Part shown: one piece after another, positions 13,501 through 23,968 of the stretch | How positions within the stretch are numbered: position 1 is the stretch's first letter | Layout: every line of letters starts with the position of its first letter | Assembly: GCF_032118995.1 (NCBI RefSeq) | Contig: NC_092669.1 | Location: forward strand, 310,001 to 374,000 | Length of the DNA stretch: 64,000 bases | Direction of reading: 5' to 3' | Source of the DNA: Asterias amurensis | Taxonomy: Eukaryota > Echinodermata > Asteroidea > Forcipulatida > Asteriidae | Position numbers and translations under genes: made by a program | Notes under the pieces: model-generated | The model's database searches: none | Told to the model about the DNA's origin: nothing | Seen by the model: only the letters and a program-made list of their open reading frames with translations

Positions 13501-16070
13501 GTGCCTAATCTTATAAAGCTGCTTAAACACAAAAAGTAGCTAAGCGCAACAAAATGATGCTTACCAAAAACTACCATGTAACATTGTGAATGGTATCCCA
13601 CTCATTTCTGCTTAGCAGACAGGTGTTAGGCAATATTTTCCGCCTAAACGGCTCTATGAAATTGGGCCATTGCTGTTAATGAAAAGGTGAAAATGAAGCT
13701 AGCTCCAAGAATCTTAACTTGCAAGCACTACTTACCATTCCTTGTATTGCTAGGTTTAGCTGTGGTAGTAGGTTTAGCCTTTACTACTGGTCTTACATTT
13801 CTCGGTGGAGGGTTTCGAGCAGTGACAGCTTTATGCAAAAAAAAACAAAGATGCATTTGCAACTTAAGCATATTTTGCTGAGAAAAGTCAGAAAGATTTT
13901 GGAAACTTTTTTGCAATTATGTGCAAGCAAATTGAATGCAATAGTAGCAAGGAATTGGGGCCATGCATTATGCAATCATTATAATACTGTGAGTCGAGGC
14001 TGAGACTTCTGTACGATAACTTTCTCTGTGTAGGGCTGTATCATCATGATCAAAGCAGGCTTGTTACCAGTCCTTGAATCAACCCATGGCACCCACAGCA
14101 ATTGCCATGGTGCCCTGAGCTTTAACCGTGGTGCCCTGTGCTTTTACTGGGGGCACTTTGCAAAGTTCCAATACAAATTCACATTTGCCTCATAAGAGTG
14201 CCCCCTACCAGTGGAACATTGCTGTGCCCCTTCAAGAGCGAAACTAAAGGCCTGTGAATCAGTAATTAGGAATTATGAACTACCACCCAGTCACTACAGG
14301 AACAAGAGCCTTCCCTTCATATCATATTAATTATCGAGAGAGCTCATGTGCCTGCAGTAACTGGGTGAGAGTTCATAATTCCAGTCGCAGGCCTGCTTTG
14401 TCGTGACGACACAGCCCTCTTAAGGGAGTTGATGTTTTTTGGGGGGTGGCAACATTTCAATGGGTAACGAGAAGAAAGAGGGCTGTTATAGAATACAAAA
14501 ATTAAAAAGTAAGCCTCATCATTAAAGGTTAGCTGAAAATTGCAAAAACAAATACTGTTTAAGTAATCACCAACTCATACCGTTTACAAGACAAGGCTTT
14601 GGTTTAAAAATAAATAAATAAATTGGATAATGGAAGTTTTGCAATGTCAAAATATTGTATTTAAAGTGTCTTACTTGATTTTGATGGTTTAGCGATCGGC
14701 TTTGAGGTCACTCCTGAGCGATTGACCTTTGATACTCCATTGGTGGCCTTTGACTGTAGAGGATTCTGGGTGCGGCTGGTTGAAGTATCTGGACATCGCT
14801 TCTTAGCTTGAGGTGCACCGGAATTCTCAACATTCTGTCATAAACAATTGAAGCAACAAATTATGCCTAGACAAATTTCGAGCTAGCGATTTTTAGTTCA
14901 TAACTTCTTGTGAAACTCAAACTCTCCCTAAAACATCTACTTTTCTCCCTCTACCCAGCCTTGATATTGTCCTTTGTGTTCCCACCCTCTTGTGGTTAAA
15001 CCAGCCCCTTTACATGTACCTCCTTTGTTCTCCTGTTAACTGTTTACCCACTTGTTTTTATTCTGAGTGCTTTCCAATCTCTCTCTCTCTATTATGTATT
15101 TCCACTTCACTGCTTATGTTACACTTGGTTGTTACCTGTTCATGTTTGTTGTGTTGCCTTGAAAGACTATGCTAGGGTTGAAACGTCAGGCTATTTCTTT
15201 TGCATTTTTAAAATTTAGTCAGATACGCGGAAAGGTTAAATGCTTACATCATCTATGATTAGAGGGCGTTTTGTCTGTGGCAGACGCAGCTTGGACGGCA
15301 TTGGTAGTTTACTCATTGTCTTCACTGTGGTTACAGGGGCGTTGACGTCTTTGGAACCGAGTACCGCTCGCTAGAATAGTAAACAACAAAATATGAAATG
15401 TTGAAGTCAAACACATAGCCAAGAGGTAGTGGTGAAAGACTTCTCTTGAAATATTATTCCATGAAATGCTTTACTTTTTTAGCAAACAGTAAAACAATAT
15501 CAATTCTCGATATCGAGAATTAAACACATGTCATGATACGGCGAAACGCGCAGATACAAGGGTGGGTTTTCCCGTTATTTTCTCCCGACTCCGATGACCA
15601 ATTGAGCCTAAATTTTCACAGGTTTGTTATTTGATATAGAAGTTGTGATACACGAAGTGTGGGCCTTGGACAATACCGTTTACCGAAAGGGTCCAATGGC
15701 TTTTAAGTGACATCATACTTAAGCAACTACAATTGATTTGTAGTTACGATCAATCTTAATTTGCCCCTGATACTTCATATCATAGTAAGGGCAAGGCAGG
15801 TTTTCCTCAGTTAAGGGCATCTTTATGGGAAAACAATAACATTTTCTACAGGAAGATATAAAAAAAGTGACACCAATCAACATTGCCACTGTTGCCCCAT
15901 TCTTGTTGAAGTATCAATCAGACTAAAAAACATTTTTCTCAGAAAGACAAAAGAAATAGGCCCTTAAACATTAATTTCACATACAGGCCTAATTATAAAT
16001 AATATTAATAATTTGTCCACTTCAAAAGTTAAAATTGAATGTTAAATGACTCGGCACTTACTGTTGTCAT
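7550..16070 (-). CDS. KIFC1: Kinesin-14 motor protein (KIFC1/HSET/Ncd type), complete
   Basis: Minus-end-directed spindle kinesin. Coding exons in transcript order: 16070-16062, 15370-15248, 14834-14675, 13828-13736, 13333-13256, 12953-12716, 12387-12177, 11922-11755, 11553-11419, 10798-10685, 10250-10077, 9652-9349, 8937-8724, 8359-8284, 7594-7550. All have GT-AG boundaries and phases agree. They total 2142 nt, or 713 aa (human KIFC1 is about 670). A basic N-terminal tail contains [10 protein letters not shown], the KIFC1 signature. A coiled-coil stalk of about 250 residues follows, then the neck and [13 protein letters not shown], which opens a C-terminal motor domain. The motor shows P-loop GQTGSGKT, switch I NERSSRSH, switch II DLAGSE and INKSLSNLG. 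The C-terminal motor defines kinesin-14. The first coding exon encodes only Met-Thr-Thr. Confidence 0.96.
8841..9111 (-). pseudogene. Partial tandem duplication of a KIFC1 motor exon
   Basis: Unit 8841-8980 holds the 5' part of the genuine exon (8937-8724) plus upstream intron. Unit 8981-9111 repeats it. The copy keeps a 3' splice acceptor (CTTTGATCTAAAG) and reads [18 protein letters not shown], with DRPRE where the real exon has DRLRE. It stops at TAA right after NINKS, with no donor site, and lacks the second half of the exon. It cannot serve as a normal substitute exon. If its acceptor were used, the transcript would hit a premature stop. Confidence 0.8.
9349..9652 (-). other. KIFC1: KIFC1 switch I exon
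   Basis: The longest coding exon (304 nt). It starts [13 protein letters not shown], the conserved kinesin core strand, and carries NERSSRSH (switch I, nucleotide sensing). It ends on a single G that joins GA of the next exon to make the Gly before [11 protein letters not shown]. Confidence 0.93.
10077..10250 (-). other. KIFC1: KIFC1 P-loop exon
   Basis: 58 codons flanked by CTTCAG and GTTAGT. It contains [19 protein letters not shown], the Walker A ATP-binding loop of kinesins. The acidic insert NPDDD follows before MIPRAV. Confidence 0.95.
10398..10568. repeat. GGCCTG-ended interspersed repeat in KIFC1 intron
   Basis: Bounded by CAGGCCTG at both ends, with internal GGGCACGGCACCAAGG and GGCAATCGCC-type blocks. 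Relatives occur at 11953-12140, about 14068-14260, about 35195-35476, 51848-52000, about 56410-56500 and a nested cluster at 61870-62290. Probably a MITE; non-coding. Confidence 0.5.
13494..13667. repeat. GCCCAATTT-family MITE in KIFC1 intron
   Basis: The left end TAATCTTATAAAGCTGCTTAA and the right end CTAAACGGCTCTATGAAATT are imperfect inverted copies. It belongs to the same family as 1709-1835. Confidence 0.5.
14269..14382. repeat. Foldback element with GGAATTATGAAC ends
   Basis: GGAATTATGAACT.CCACCCAGT at the left mirrors ACTGGGTGAGAGTTCATAATTCC at the right. A one-ended relative is near 24600-24645. It lies in a KIFC1 intron. Confidence 0.5.
15425..15706. repeat. Second long copy of the TATTTTCTCCCGACT repeat
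   Basis: Matches 3550-3840 over most of its length and ends GGGTCCAATGGCTTTTAA. It lies in the intron downstream of the KIFC1 initiator exon. Confidence 0.55.
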
Positions 16071-16183
16071 GTTGAGTTAAATTCCTTGAATTATCTCCAA
16101 TTGTTCTGAAATGAAAGAATTCAACAAAAACATCATAAAATTACTTTTTTTTATGTTGCCTTATTGAGCATTTTCAATGGCAT

Positions 16184-16430
16184 TGGTAGTTGCGATAACG
16201 TAACCCTTCTGCCAACGGCAGGAGGGTTATGTTATCGCAACTATTTCAATGGATATGTGCGCCCTGTTCAATATTATTATTATAAAAATATTATGTTATT
16301 TTCAAAATTATTTCAGTCATCAGTCAACTTTTTCTTTGCAACATCTATACTATATTCCCTATAAATGAAACCCTCCTCCTCCCGACGGCGGTCAGGAGGA
16401 AGGTTATGTTATATCGCAACTACCATCGCC
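16184..16430. repeat. Hairpin-forming repeats in KIFC1 5' UTR intron
   Basis: At 16184-16243 two arms of about 28 bp (GGTAGTTGCGATAACGTAAC and GTTATGTTATCGCAACTATT) flank CTGCCAACGGCAG. At 16368-16430 a related diverged copy carries CCTCCTCCTCCCGACGG and ATATCGCAACTACC. Likely tiny MITEs. Confidence 0.55.
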
Positions 16431-16897
16431 CATCATATGAGAATTCTATTTCAAAATAAAATCTAACTAGGCAATTATAAACATTGAATTGTTGAACAAT
16501 TGCCTACCACTACCAGTACCCTGCCTATACACTAACACAGTCACCAGTCACACAGCAAAAAAAAAAAAAATAGTCTCACTTCATTATCAACATCATAATA
16601 TCGCTTCGGGCATAGTCATGGTTTTGACATCACCTTGGGCCTATAATTTCAACTGTGCCCCTCATAGCAGTCAATATTTCTATATTATAAGTCAAGGCAA
16701 GGCAAACCCTAGCCCAGGTTGGACTCCTCTAGTCTTTTCGTGTGTTGTTTTCGTGGGCTGGTCAGTTTAGTTAAGTTTACTTTCTAAACTTTGTAACATT
16801 CTCTGATTCTTAATCTACTATTCTAAGTTTTAAAAACATCGGTTTCCACCAGGATGTATCACATAGTAGTCCAACAGAATATGAAACTCATACTTAC

Positions 16898-17139
16898 AAA
16901 GCAAAAATCTTAAGATTCTGTCTTTCTCTGGATATGGAGCGATTTAGAGCAGACGACTTTACGACCTTTGCAGTATTTCTCAGGCTTTTTAAAAATGCCT
17001 CCTGCTGAAAATGAAGCCTTCTGATTGGTCGACGTAAAGGCTCGCTCAATAAATCTACATAGCGCCCTCTGTTGTTTGAAATAGCACCATTCGATATTCG
17101 TTGTTTACATACACACCGTGGATGATTGTTTACATACAA
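16898..17139 (-). promoter_or_regulatory. KIFC1 5' UTR exon 1 and candidate cell-cycle promoter
   Basis: A GTAAGT donor at 16892-16897 (minus strand) closes a likely non-coding first exon, joined to a second UTR/coding exon starting at 16105 after TTTCAG. Upstream lies a minus-strand CCAAT box (CCAATCAG, core 17024-17028) and, about 31 bp nearer the exon, a TTTAAA at 16988-16993. A CCAAT box about 30 bp upstream of a TTTGAA/TTTAAA-type CHR is the arrangement known for G2/M genes bound by NF-Y and DREAM/MuvB. Functional use here is inference. Confidence 0.4.
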
Positions 17140-17693
17140 GGCAATCTTACCTCCATGCAGAAGGGAAGGGGTGAGTTTTAATACTTTCTACCTCCATAAA
17201 ATACGTGATCATTATTCATTTTGTCGATATAAAGCATGACATGGGGGTGGGCCTGGATGTGCAAATACACGGCGGAACATCCTCCATTCTTCCTAGTCAC
17301 TGTGCAAGCAATTAAGCAGCTCGGCGGTCAGTTTAGGTTTTAATAATGTAATGTTGTTGATTGTTTATTTGGTTGGGAGAGGGGGGGGGGGCATGGGAGC
17401 TCGACGAAGTGTTCTTGAGTGTGTTGTGTGGTAGAGAGAGAGAGGGGGGGGGGGGGGGTGCCGAAGTTTCTTGGGTTTAAATATCTGTTTTTATTTTGTT
17501 TTGGTTTGTTTTTGAAAACAATAAGAAACGTTTAAAATGGGCTGTTCATTACACTGACTTACAGTGTTAATTACTTATAATAATGAAGTTGAATATGTGC
17601 GCGCGCATACAAGTCTTTTATTATATTATTATTATTATTATTATTATTATTGATTTTTTCATTCAGAGTGAAAGTAAACACACACACAGAACA

Positions 17694-20600
17694 ATGGAAG
17701 ACAAAGTTGATAAGTTACTTCCCATCAAAAGACAATGGATCAACGCTGACCAATCAGCATCCAGTTCTGAACAAAGCTTTGTTATCGTCTCCTACAACAT
17801 CCTGGCTGACTGTCATGTGACCTCTGAGACGTACCCCTACTTGCTTAAAGGTTATCGTACAATGGACGAAAGGCACCCTCAACTTATGATGGAGTTGAAT
17901 CACCATGGAGATGCTGACATGATTTGCCTTCAGGAGGTACGCATAAGGCCTATGATCTAGTTTATGATAATCGTTACCCTTCATCCTTCCATTGGTCACA
18001 CATCCTCTGTGCGACTGTCAGAATGGTTAGGGGTTACAAATATTGCAACTAGGTTTGATCGCAAAAACCAAATACATAAATAAAGTTTAAACAATAACAC
18101 TCAAAATAATTTCATTTGTAGTAAATATCAGTTATAATGATTTTCTCAGAAATTCTGAATCTAAAAACTTGAATTGCATTCAATAATTAATATTTGTAAT
18201 AAGTTTTCTTCTTTTGAAGGTAAATGGTCAATATTTTCAAGAGACACTACATCCAGCATTGACCCAACTCGGTTATGAAGGAATTCATTGCAACAAAGCT
18301 CATGGTATCGACGAAGGCTCCGCTACATTCTACAAAAAGAGTCGCTTTAAACTTGATGCTCATAGAGTGGTTTATTTCAAAGACCAAGTTCAAGAGGTAG
18401 GTTCAAAGTCAGCGTACTTTCTTTTACAGACAACTATTCGCCAGAGTTGACTGCTACCTCTATAGACTTTTATCACGGTGTGGTCATCTTGATATTACTC
18501 CATTCCAACTCATTGTAACCAAACTGAGGCTGGATTAAATAATAATAGTCTGGTGCCATGTTTGCGCTATGAATGTTAGCATTCATTACTGTTATTGGAA
18601 ACAGGGAACATGACTAAGATGTTGACAGCGTATTAAAGGTCTATAGCCCTTTTCCAAGAGCTGTTTGTATTTGGAACAGGCTACCAGTGGCTGAAGTTAT
18701 TGCAACAAATCTGCAAGGGTTCCAGAGAGAAGCACTGCCAGCTTTTAAAGAGGGATTGCGCTTTCAAACTCTATCAGTGTCAGGAGCAATTGTCTTTGCT
18801 TAGCAAATAAATGGGTGGAGAACCAGTCACAACAATGTAAACTTTATGGACTTTTGGCTGGTTACAATTTTCTGCTAAGCAATATTTTCTGTGCTTATCA
18901 AGTTTTTGTTCTTACATGCTTTATGAAATTAGACCCTGATTATTTTCTTACTTTATTATTTCAGAACTTATCAAGAATGCCACGCCCACTTCCGAGTAGC
19001 CAATCAGAAGCCATCACAGAAAGGACTCTTAAAGAAACAGTTACAATGTTCCTTCGTCTTAGATGTAAAGAAACTGGTCGTTCCATCTCAGTAGGGAACA
19101 TCCATCCTTACTGGAGGAATGATGTTGTGATGGATGTTATAACATTACAGGTTGGTAGGTCAAAGGTCATAATTATTTGGTTTTATCCTTTAGCCCGGTT
19201 CAAACTTCCCGCGAATGTGAATGCAATATGAATTTTGCGACACAGCCCCGTTTTAGCAGCAAATGTTTTGCAGTAGTTGAGCATATTTCAACTGATGTGA
19301 ATTATTCTGCGAATTTGTGACGTCAAAATTTGTATTGCACTTGCAGGACGAATGAACGTGGCTTTACACAGATGTGTGTTTAATCACTGTTACTGTACAC
19401 TCTTTGTCTTTTCCCAAGTTCTTTGAAAATAATCTCAGGCATATTACTCGGGTCGGGTAGGATTCGAACCCCCTGGCATTTGCAGTTATAGAGCAGTGTT
19501 TTACCAACTAGACAACCAAGATGGCCCGATGGCTAGAGGCAGTTTGAATCCTATGTTTTAGTAGCGGGTACTGCAATGATGTAACAGATTTAAAATTTGC
19601 ATGAGGGGTAAATTGATATTTGGTTACCCCTACACCAGGGTGAAAATCAGTTAATAAATTGATCTATTTGGCCTCTCGCCTAAAGAAAGTAAATCACTGA
19701 AAAATCGTTTTATATTGCTTATAGATTGCTTATGCCATCAACACCCTCGTTGACATAGCTGACGATACGAACAGCGCCCTCATCCTATGCGGAGATTTCA
19801 ACACGCAGCCAACCATGCCTGCCTACCAACTTTTACAAGATGGCCAACTTAATGAAGAGAGCGTCAAAACTTTAACCCAATTTAGGATTACATCGAAAAG
19901 CGAGCCAGTTGAGGTAAGAAAATAAAAGTGCATTTTTTAAATTTTCTATTATGAAGAGGTTCTGCTTACAAAGAGCGCTTGCTGAAGTCTCAAATATCAA
20001 TTCCACTTTGTTTGTCTCTATTTTACTGTCCCCTTTCAGCATTGTTCTTGATATAAAGAGGTCACTTGGCCAGTCCAAGCGACCTTATTCACATGAGTCA
20101 ACTGTAAATGTTCCTGTGCTAAGTAACTTCTATTTTCAAAATCTATTTCTTTGATTCATTCCTCTACTTCTAGGATTTCACCCTTGTTGATGTCATGTCA
20201 GGGAGTTACCGACATCCAATAGCTAATTTCCAGAGTGCTTACAAACAAGTTATGGTGAGTTTTGGCTGAAATTGCTAGTTCTCAGCACCTCAGCTGCTTT
20301 TCTTTTAGTTAATGCTTCAATGCAATGTGTTTTACCAGAGCTGTAATTCACTGATTCTGTCAATCTTTCATGTTCTGATGAAAACAAATTGAGAGTATCC
20401 CTGACTATCTGTTTCAATACCACTTTTGATTTAATATCATGAAATGATGTCTTGTTTGTTAGTTAATCAGACATCCCTTGTTTATAAAAGTAAATTTTTT
20501 AAGTACAATTTTGTTCTGCTTTATTTTCTAGGGAAATGAAGTTCCTTTTTCACAATTTCATGACACCGTTGGGTTAGCCTGGAAGGAAAAGCATCAACCA

Positions 20601-20810
20601 GGATTTCAGAGCGAGACGAGTTCCAATCAACCAAAAGGACCCAAAATAAAAGCGCTAGATTACATCTGGTTTAGTTCTCAAACACTGGACTGTGAGGGCG
20701 CTCTTCAGATGGTTGATAGGGATGTTATTGATAGTCTGTACGCTTGCCCTAATCAAGTATTCCCATCAGATCACCATTTAATGAAGGCTAGGTTCCGATT
20801 CAAGGTTTGA
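17694..20810 (+). CDS. EEP-superfamily nuclease (CCR4/nocturnin/angel/PDE12-like), complete
   Basis: Six coding exons: 17694-17936, 18220-18396, 18965-19150, 19725-19913, 20174-20254, 20532-20810. They sum to 1155 nt, or 384 aa. All introns are GT-AG and phase 0. Motifs in order: VSYNILAD (Asn of the metal site), DMICLQEV (catalytic Glu), GNIHPYW, CGDFNTQP (Asp and Asn), KALDYIWFSS and FPSDHHLMKARF (catalytic His). These are the EEP fold signatures of mRNA deadenylases and related 3' exonucleases or 2',5'-phosphodiesterases. There is no leucine-rich repeat domain as in CCR4 and no obvious targeting peptide. A 3' splice site (ATTCAG at 17661-17666) precedes the ATG, so a 5' UTR exon lies upstream. 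The exact subfamily and substrate are not determined. Confidence 0.88.
19440..19537 (-). repeat. tRNA-derived SINE fragment
   Basis: On the minus strand it has a box A-like CTAGTTGGTAAAACACTG and a perfect box B GGTTCGAATCC. It does not close into a proper acceptor stem, so it is tRNA-derived rather than a tRNA gene. It sits in an intron of the EEP gene. Confidence 0.5.
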
Positions 20811-21512
20811 ATTATAAATCAAACGGGACACTTTTATAATATAAACGATATCTTATATAAAAAAAGATCTGTGTTAAAAATGACTAACTGGATAGAGTTG
20901 GTCAAAACAAAATAACCTTTATGGTTTTCGAGTGACGTAAAAGGTCACATCGTCTATAGACCTACACTGTTCAAATTACAATTCTTCTTCACTTCATAGT
21001 TATATATAGGATTTGAGGCGTTGCATGGTGAGGTCAATATATATTAAAGTAGTAGTCCCAGCCTATTTCAATACCATCCGCCCAGGTAAAAGATAATAAG
21101 CTTTTCAGAACTGAAAAGTCTCCTGAACACCCAAACAATCTACTCCGTGGTAGAAGAATTAAGCCAGACAGTTCTCAAAGCAAGTAGATTAAACATGGTG
21201 TTTCCGCAAAGCGCAAATCAACATATATTTATTGTCACGACATAAAAAAATCCATATCTTTTGTGTAATAAAATAAAAGCCATATTGTTTTTAACTAAAA
21301 CCATTGCAGTTTGTCCTATTTGTGCTTGAATCATTTTCGACAAAAATGAACTATTAGACATAGTTGGTGTGATAACCATTTTTCAGTGCTTAGCAAATTT
21401 TAGGACTTGCAGTCTCTTTGAAAGTGGGGTCTTTTGATAAAGAAAGTGAAATAGCGCCACCTCGTGGTGTTTTCAGTCCAATAACTATGTTGATGCTTCG
21501 CGCGCTCAGCCC

Positions 21513-21603
21513 TTCGCTCGTCCCCAGAGCGCCCGGCGGCCGCGGCCCGCAGACTGGCCGGGGGGCGGGCCGAGCAAACGCTGGGGCGGGGGGGACGAGC
21601 GAA
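21513..21603. repeat. Extremely GC-rich 91-bp hairpin
   Basis: TTCGCTCGTCCCC at the left is the exact inverse of GGGGACGAGCGAA at the right. The interior includes GCCCGGCGGCCGCGGCCCGC and runs of G, far above the AT-rich local composition. It could be a MITE end, a foldback remnant or an assembly artefact. Confidence 0.6.
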
Positions 21604-21618
21604 TGTTATACAAAAATT

Positions 21619-21774
21619 ATATTGAGTGGCTCAGGCAGAGTGGAATGGGAGAAATAATATCGCAAGGTCAATTTGGATATTTCACGAGGCGAAGCCGAGT
21701 GAAATGCAATAGTCCAAATTTTACCGAGCGATAATATTATTCCTTCCATTCCACGAATTAAAGCCACTCAATAT
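21619..21774. mobile_element. 156-bp foldback MITE, ATATTGAGTGGCT ends
   Basis: ATATTGAGTGGCT (left) and AGCCACTCAATAT (right) are exact inverses. The internal blocks GTGGAATGG..ATAATATCGC and GCGATAATATTATTCC..CCATTCCAC pair across the centre, where GAGGCGAAGCCGAG sits. Non-coding. Confidence 0.7.
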
Positions 21775-22010
21775 TTGTTTTATTGACATATACTATTAGT
21801 AGATCCTTGTCATTTTGATGTATTTTAAAAGTATAACATGAAAAATCTTTTTTGTTTGACAACCAAAAATCATATACGCCGCGTAACGCGGCAACAATGC
21901 ACAAATTTAATAGCAATCGGATCGCAACCTTTTTATTTGATTGTATAGTGTGCTTCTTTGTTGTTGAATGGGAAATGCTATTTCCCATGGATGGGCAAAT
22001 AGGTGAATGT

Positions 22011-22016
22011 CACGTG
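22011..22016. promoter_or_regulatory. CACGTG E-box upstream of ferritin 1
   Basis: The context GTCACGTGAA differs by one base from the palindrome GTCACGTGAC bound by TFEB/MiT-family and related bHLH-Zip factors. It lies about 230 bp upstream of the ferritin 1 ATG. Occupancy is not known. Confidence 0.35.
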
Positions 22017-22244
22017 AAGTAAGTTCCACCAATCAAATATAACAAGGATCTGTATGGCTGTTTTAGTGTTATATGGATTATTGCTGATGCATGGTCGACA
22101 CAGTTTCGAGTTGAGCCAGTTTCATTTCAGTTACACAAATAGGTGAAGTCCAAAAAAAGGTTTGAGATAACCCCACATTTAAAGGTGCACTTTTACCATC
22201 TCTAACGATACCTTTTTAAGTTTCGGCCTATTAACTCTTCAAAG

Positions 22245-23968
22245 ATGGCAGCAATTCGACAAAATTATCACGAGGAAAGTGAGGCCGGAGTCAACAAGCA
22301 TATCAACCTGGAGTTGTCTGCATCCTACACCTATTTGTCTATGGTACGAAAAGAAAAGTAATTTCTTTTTTCTGTTTTGACTGTTGATGGTTGAAGTTGA
22401 ATTGTGCATGAGGACAAAGGTTTAGTTTTTAGTGGTACAATTCCTAACAAAGTCCCAACGCATTTTTTAGTCCAATCCAGGTTGACCTTATTTTTATCTA
22501 CTTCTTATCTTAACTATTCCAGAAACTATATCAATCAGTTTCTTTTTTTTTTATAACAAATATATGTTTTGTTTAAATTTATTTAGTACATCATCGACAG
22601 TCGATGATCATGGTGATCCCACCCTAATGCTTTCGCTTCTACTCTATAGAAGTATGGACATGGAGGTTCGTTCCGCCATTGTCCCCGGAGCGATAGCAGA
22701 ATTCAGAACGAACCTCACTAACTAAACTAGAATTGCTTTTTTAGAAATAGAATTACCCTAGTAAAGATGGCCGAGATAAGAGCACCAAAATTAGCTCTTT
22801 CTCTGGTGTATCTGATCAGCAGAGTGTGGGTTTGAGTCCTGGTCATGACACATGTACCCTAAAAGCAAGTGCTTTTGCCGCGTCCTTTTAAGTCTAAATA
22901 AGATGGGACACAAAGCCCTAAGTAATTATAATGTTATAAAAAATATTTATTAATGTACATAAAAGACCTTAGTACACACTTATCGCAAGTAGAACTATCG
23001 CAAGTAGGACTGTTCTGTCTGGCAGTGCGTTTATTTTGGGCTGCACAAAAAGGAAGAAGAAGTGAAATGGTATCTAACCCATCTTTCATGTTTTTTTCTC
23101 CTAATAATAATGCGTAGGCCTTCCACTTTGACCAGTCATCAATCGCACATCCCGGCGCCCATAAATACTTCAAGAAAGCGTCCGATAAAGAGCGAGACCA
23201 CGCCATTATGCTGATGAAGTTCCAGAACCAACGAGGTGGAACTATCGTCCTTCAGGATGTCAAGAAGCCAGAGAATGATTCTTGGGGTTCTCTTAAGGAC
23301 GCTGTCCAGGCAGCTGTAACTCTTGAGAAGCATGTCAACCAGTCTCTTCTGGACCTACATGCACTCGCTAACAAACATGGTGACACTCAGGTACGTATCT
23401 TAACTCACCATCTTCAAACGTCATAGGCTACTGCCCATTGACGCAACAACCAATTCTCCTGATCCTGGGTTGTGTGGCTGGTGCAGGAGTTTCACACAAT
23501 ATTAAAAATAATAATTAAAATTTATATTGTGCCCCTTTCATACAAAATGATCAGAGGTGCAGAACACTTGTTAAAAACATGTATGTTCTGACTCAGTAAC
23601 TCCCCTTTTATTTTGACTCCTTGATGTTGGAACATCTCCTGTGTATGTTCTAGTCCCAACCCTTTCTCTAGCCGGGTAATCACAAGGTTTCATTTTCGAA
23701 CATAGGGTCTTCGGGACATCCATCTAGGGTTGTCAGAAAATAGGTTTGTCGGAAAAATAGGATTGTTGAAACATACCAGCCATTATCCTTATAACACATT
23801 AATAAACTTTCTTCTTTTTTTTCCTTCTAGATGTCAGACTTCGTTGAAGATAATTTCTTGGATGAGCGAGTTCAAGCAATCAAGGAGTTGGGTGACTACT
23901 TAACTCAGCTTAATCGAGTCGGAACAGGTCTTGGTGAATTTATATTTGACCATGAGACGCTAGCCTAG
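22245..23968 (+). CDS. Ferritin 1, heavy-chain-like subunit with altered ferroxidase residues
   Basis: Iron-storage cage subunit. Exons 22245-22343, 23118-23390 and 23831-23968 encode 169 aa, the usual ferritin length. The protein opens [20 protein letters not shown] and carries FQNQRGG and [13 protein letters not shown]. In human H-chain numbering Glu27, Tyr34, Glu62, His65 and Glu107 are kept, but position 61 is Lys (SDKERDH) and 141 is Arg (LDERVQAI). Asp131 and Glu134 of the three-fold iron channel are kept. No CAGTG loop motif, and so no IRE, is seen in the few hundred bases before the ATG. The first intron contains a SINE. It may be iron-independent or a modified, slower subunit; that is inference. 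Confidence 0.93.
22764..22884 (+). repeat. tRNA-derived SINE (5' part) in ferritin 1 intron 1
   Basis: Begins GATGGCCGAGATAAGAG and carries GATCAGCAGAGTGTGGG and a box B-like GGTTTGAGTCC. It matches the head of the SINE at 25336-25650 on the opposite strand. Confidence 0.65.

Larger units (their letters stand above)
20811..22010. other. EEP gene 3' UTR and intergenic repeats before ferritin 1
   Basis: AATAAA hexamers at 21267-21272 and 21272-21277 may end the EEP transcript. A repeat at about 20985-21215 (TTGCATGGTGAGGTCAATAT, GTTCTCAAAGCAAGTAG) is related to 40140-40400. A GC-rich hairpin and a foldback element follow and are listed separately. Confidence 0.5.

Noticed and set aside
16894-17139. 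81-codon minus-strand frame upstream of KIFC1
   Set aside because: It overlaps the inferred 5' UTR and promoter, has no family resemblance, and KIFC1 starts well at MTTRAVLGSK through a short exon.
19440-19537. Possible tRNA gene
   Set aside because: Box A and box B are good, but the acceptor and T stems do not pair, so it fits a SINE remnant better.
21370-21400. CAGTGC loop as an IRE for ferritin 1
   Set aside because: It lies about 860 bp before the ATG, and flanking bases do not pair into an IRE stem.
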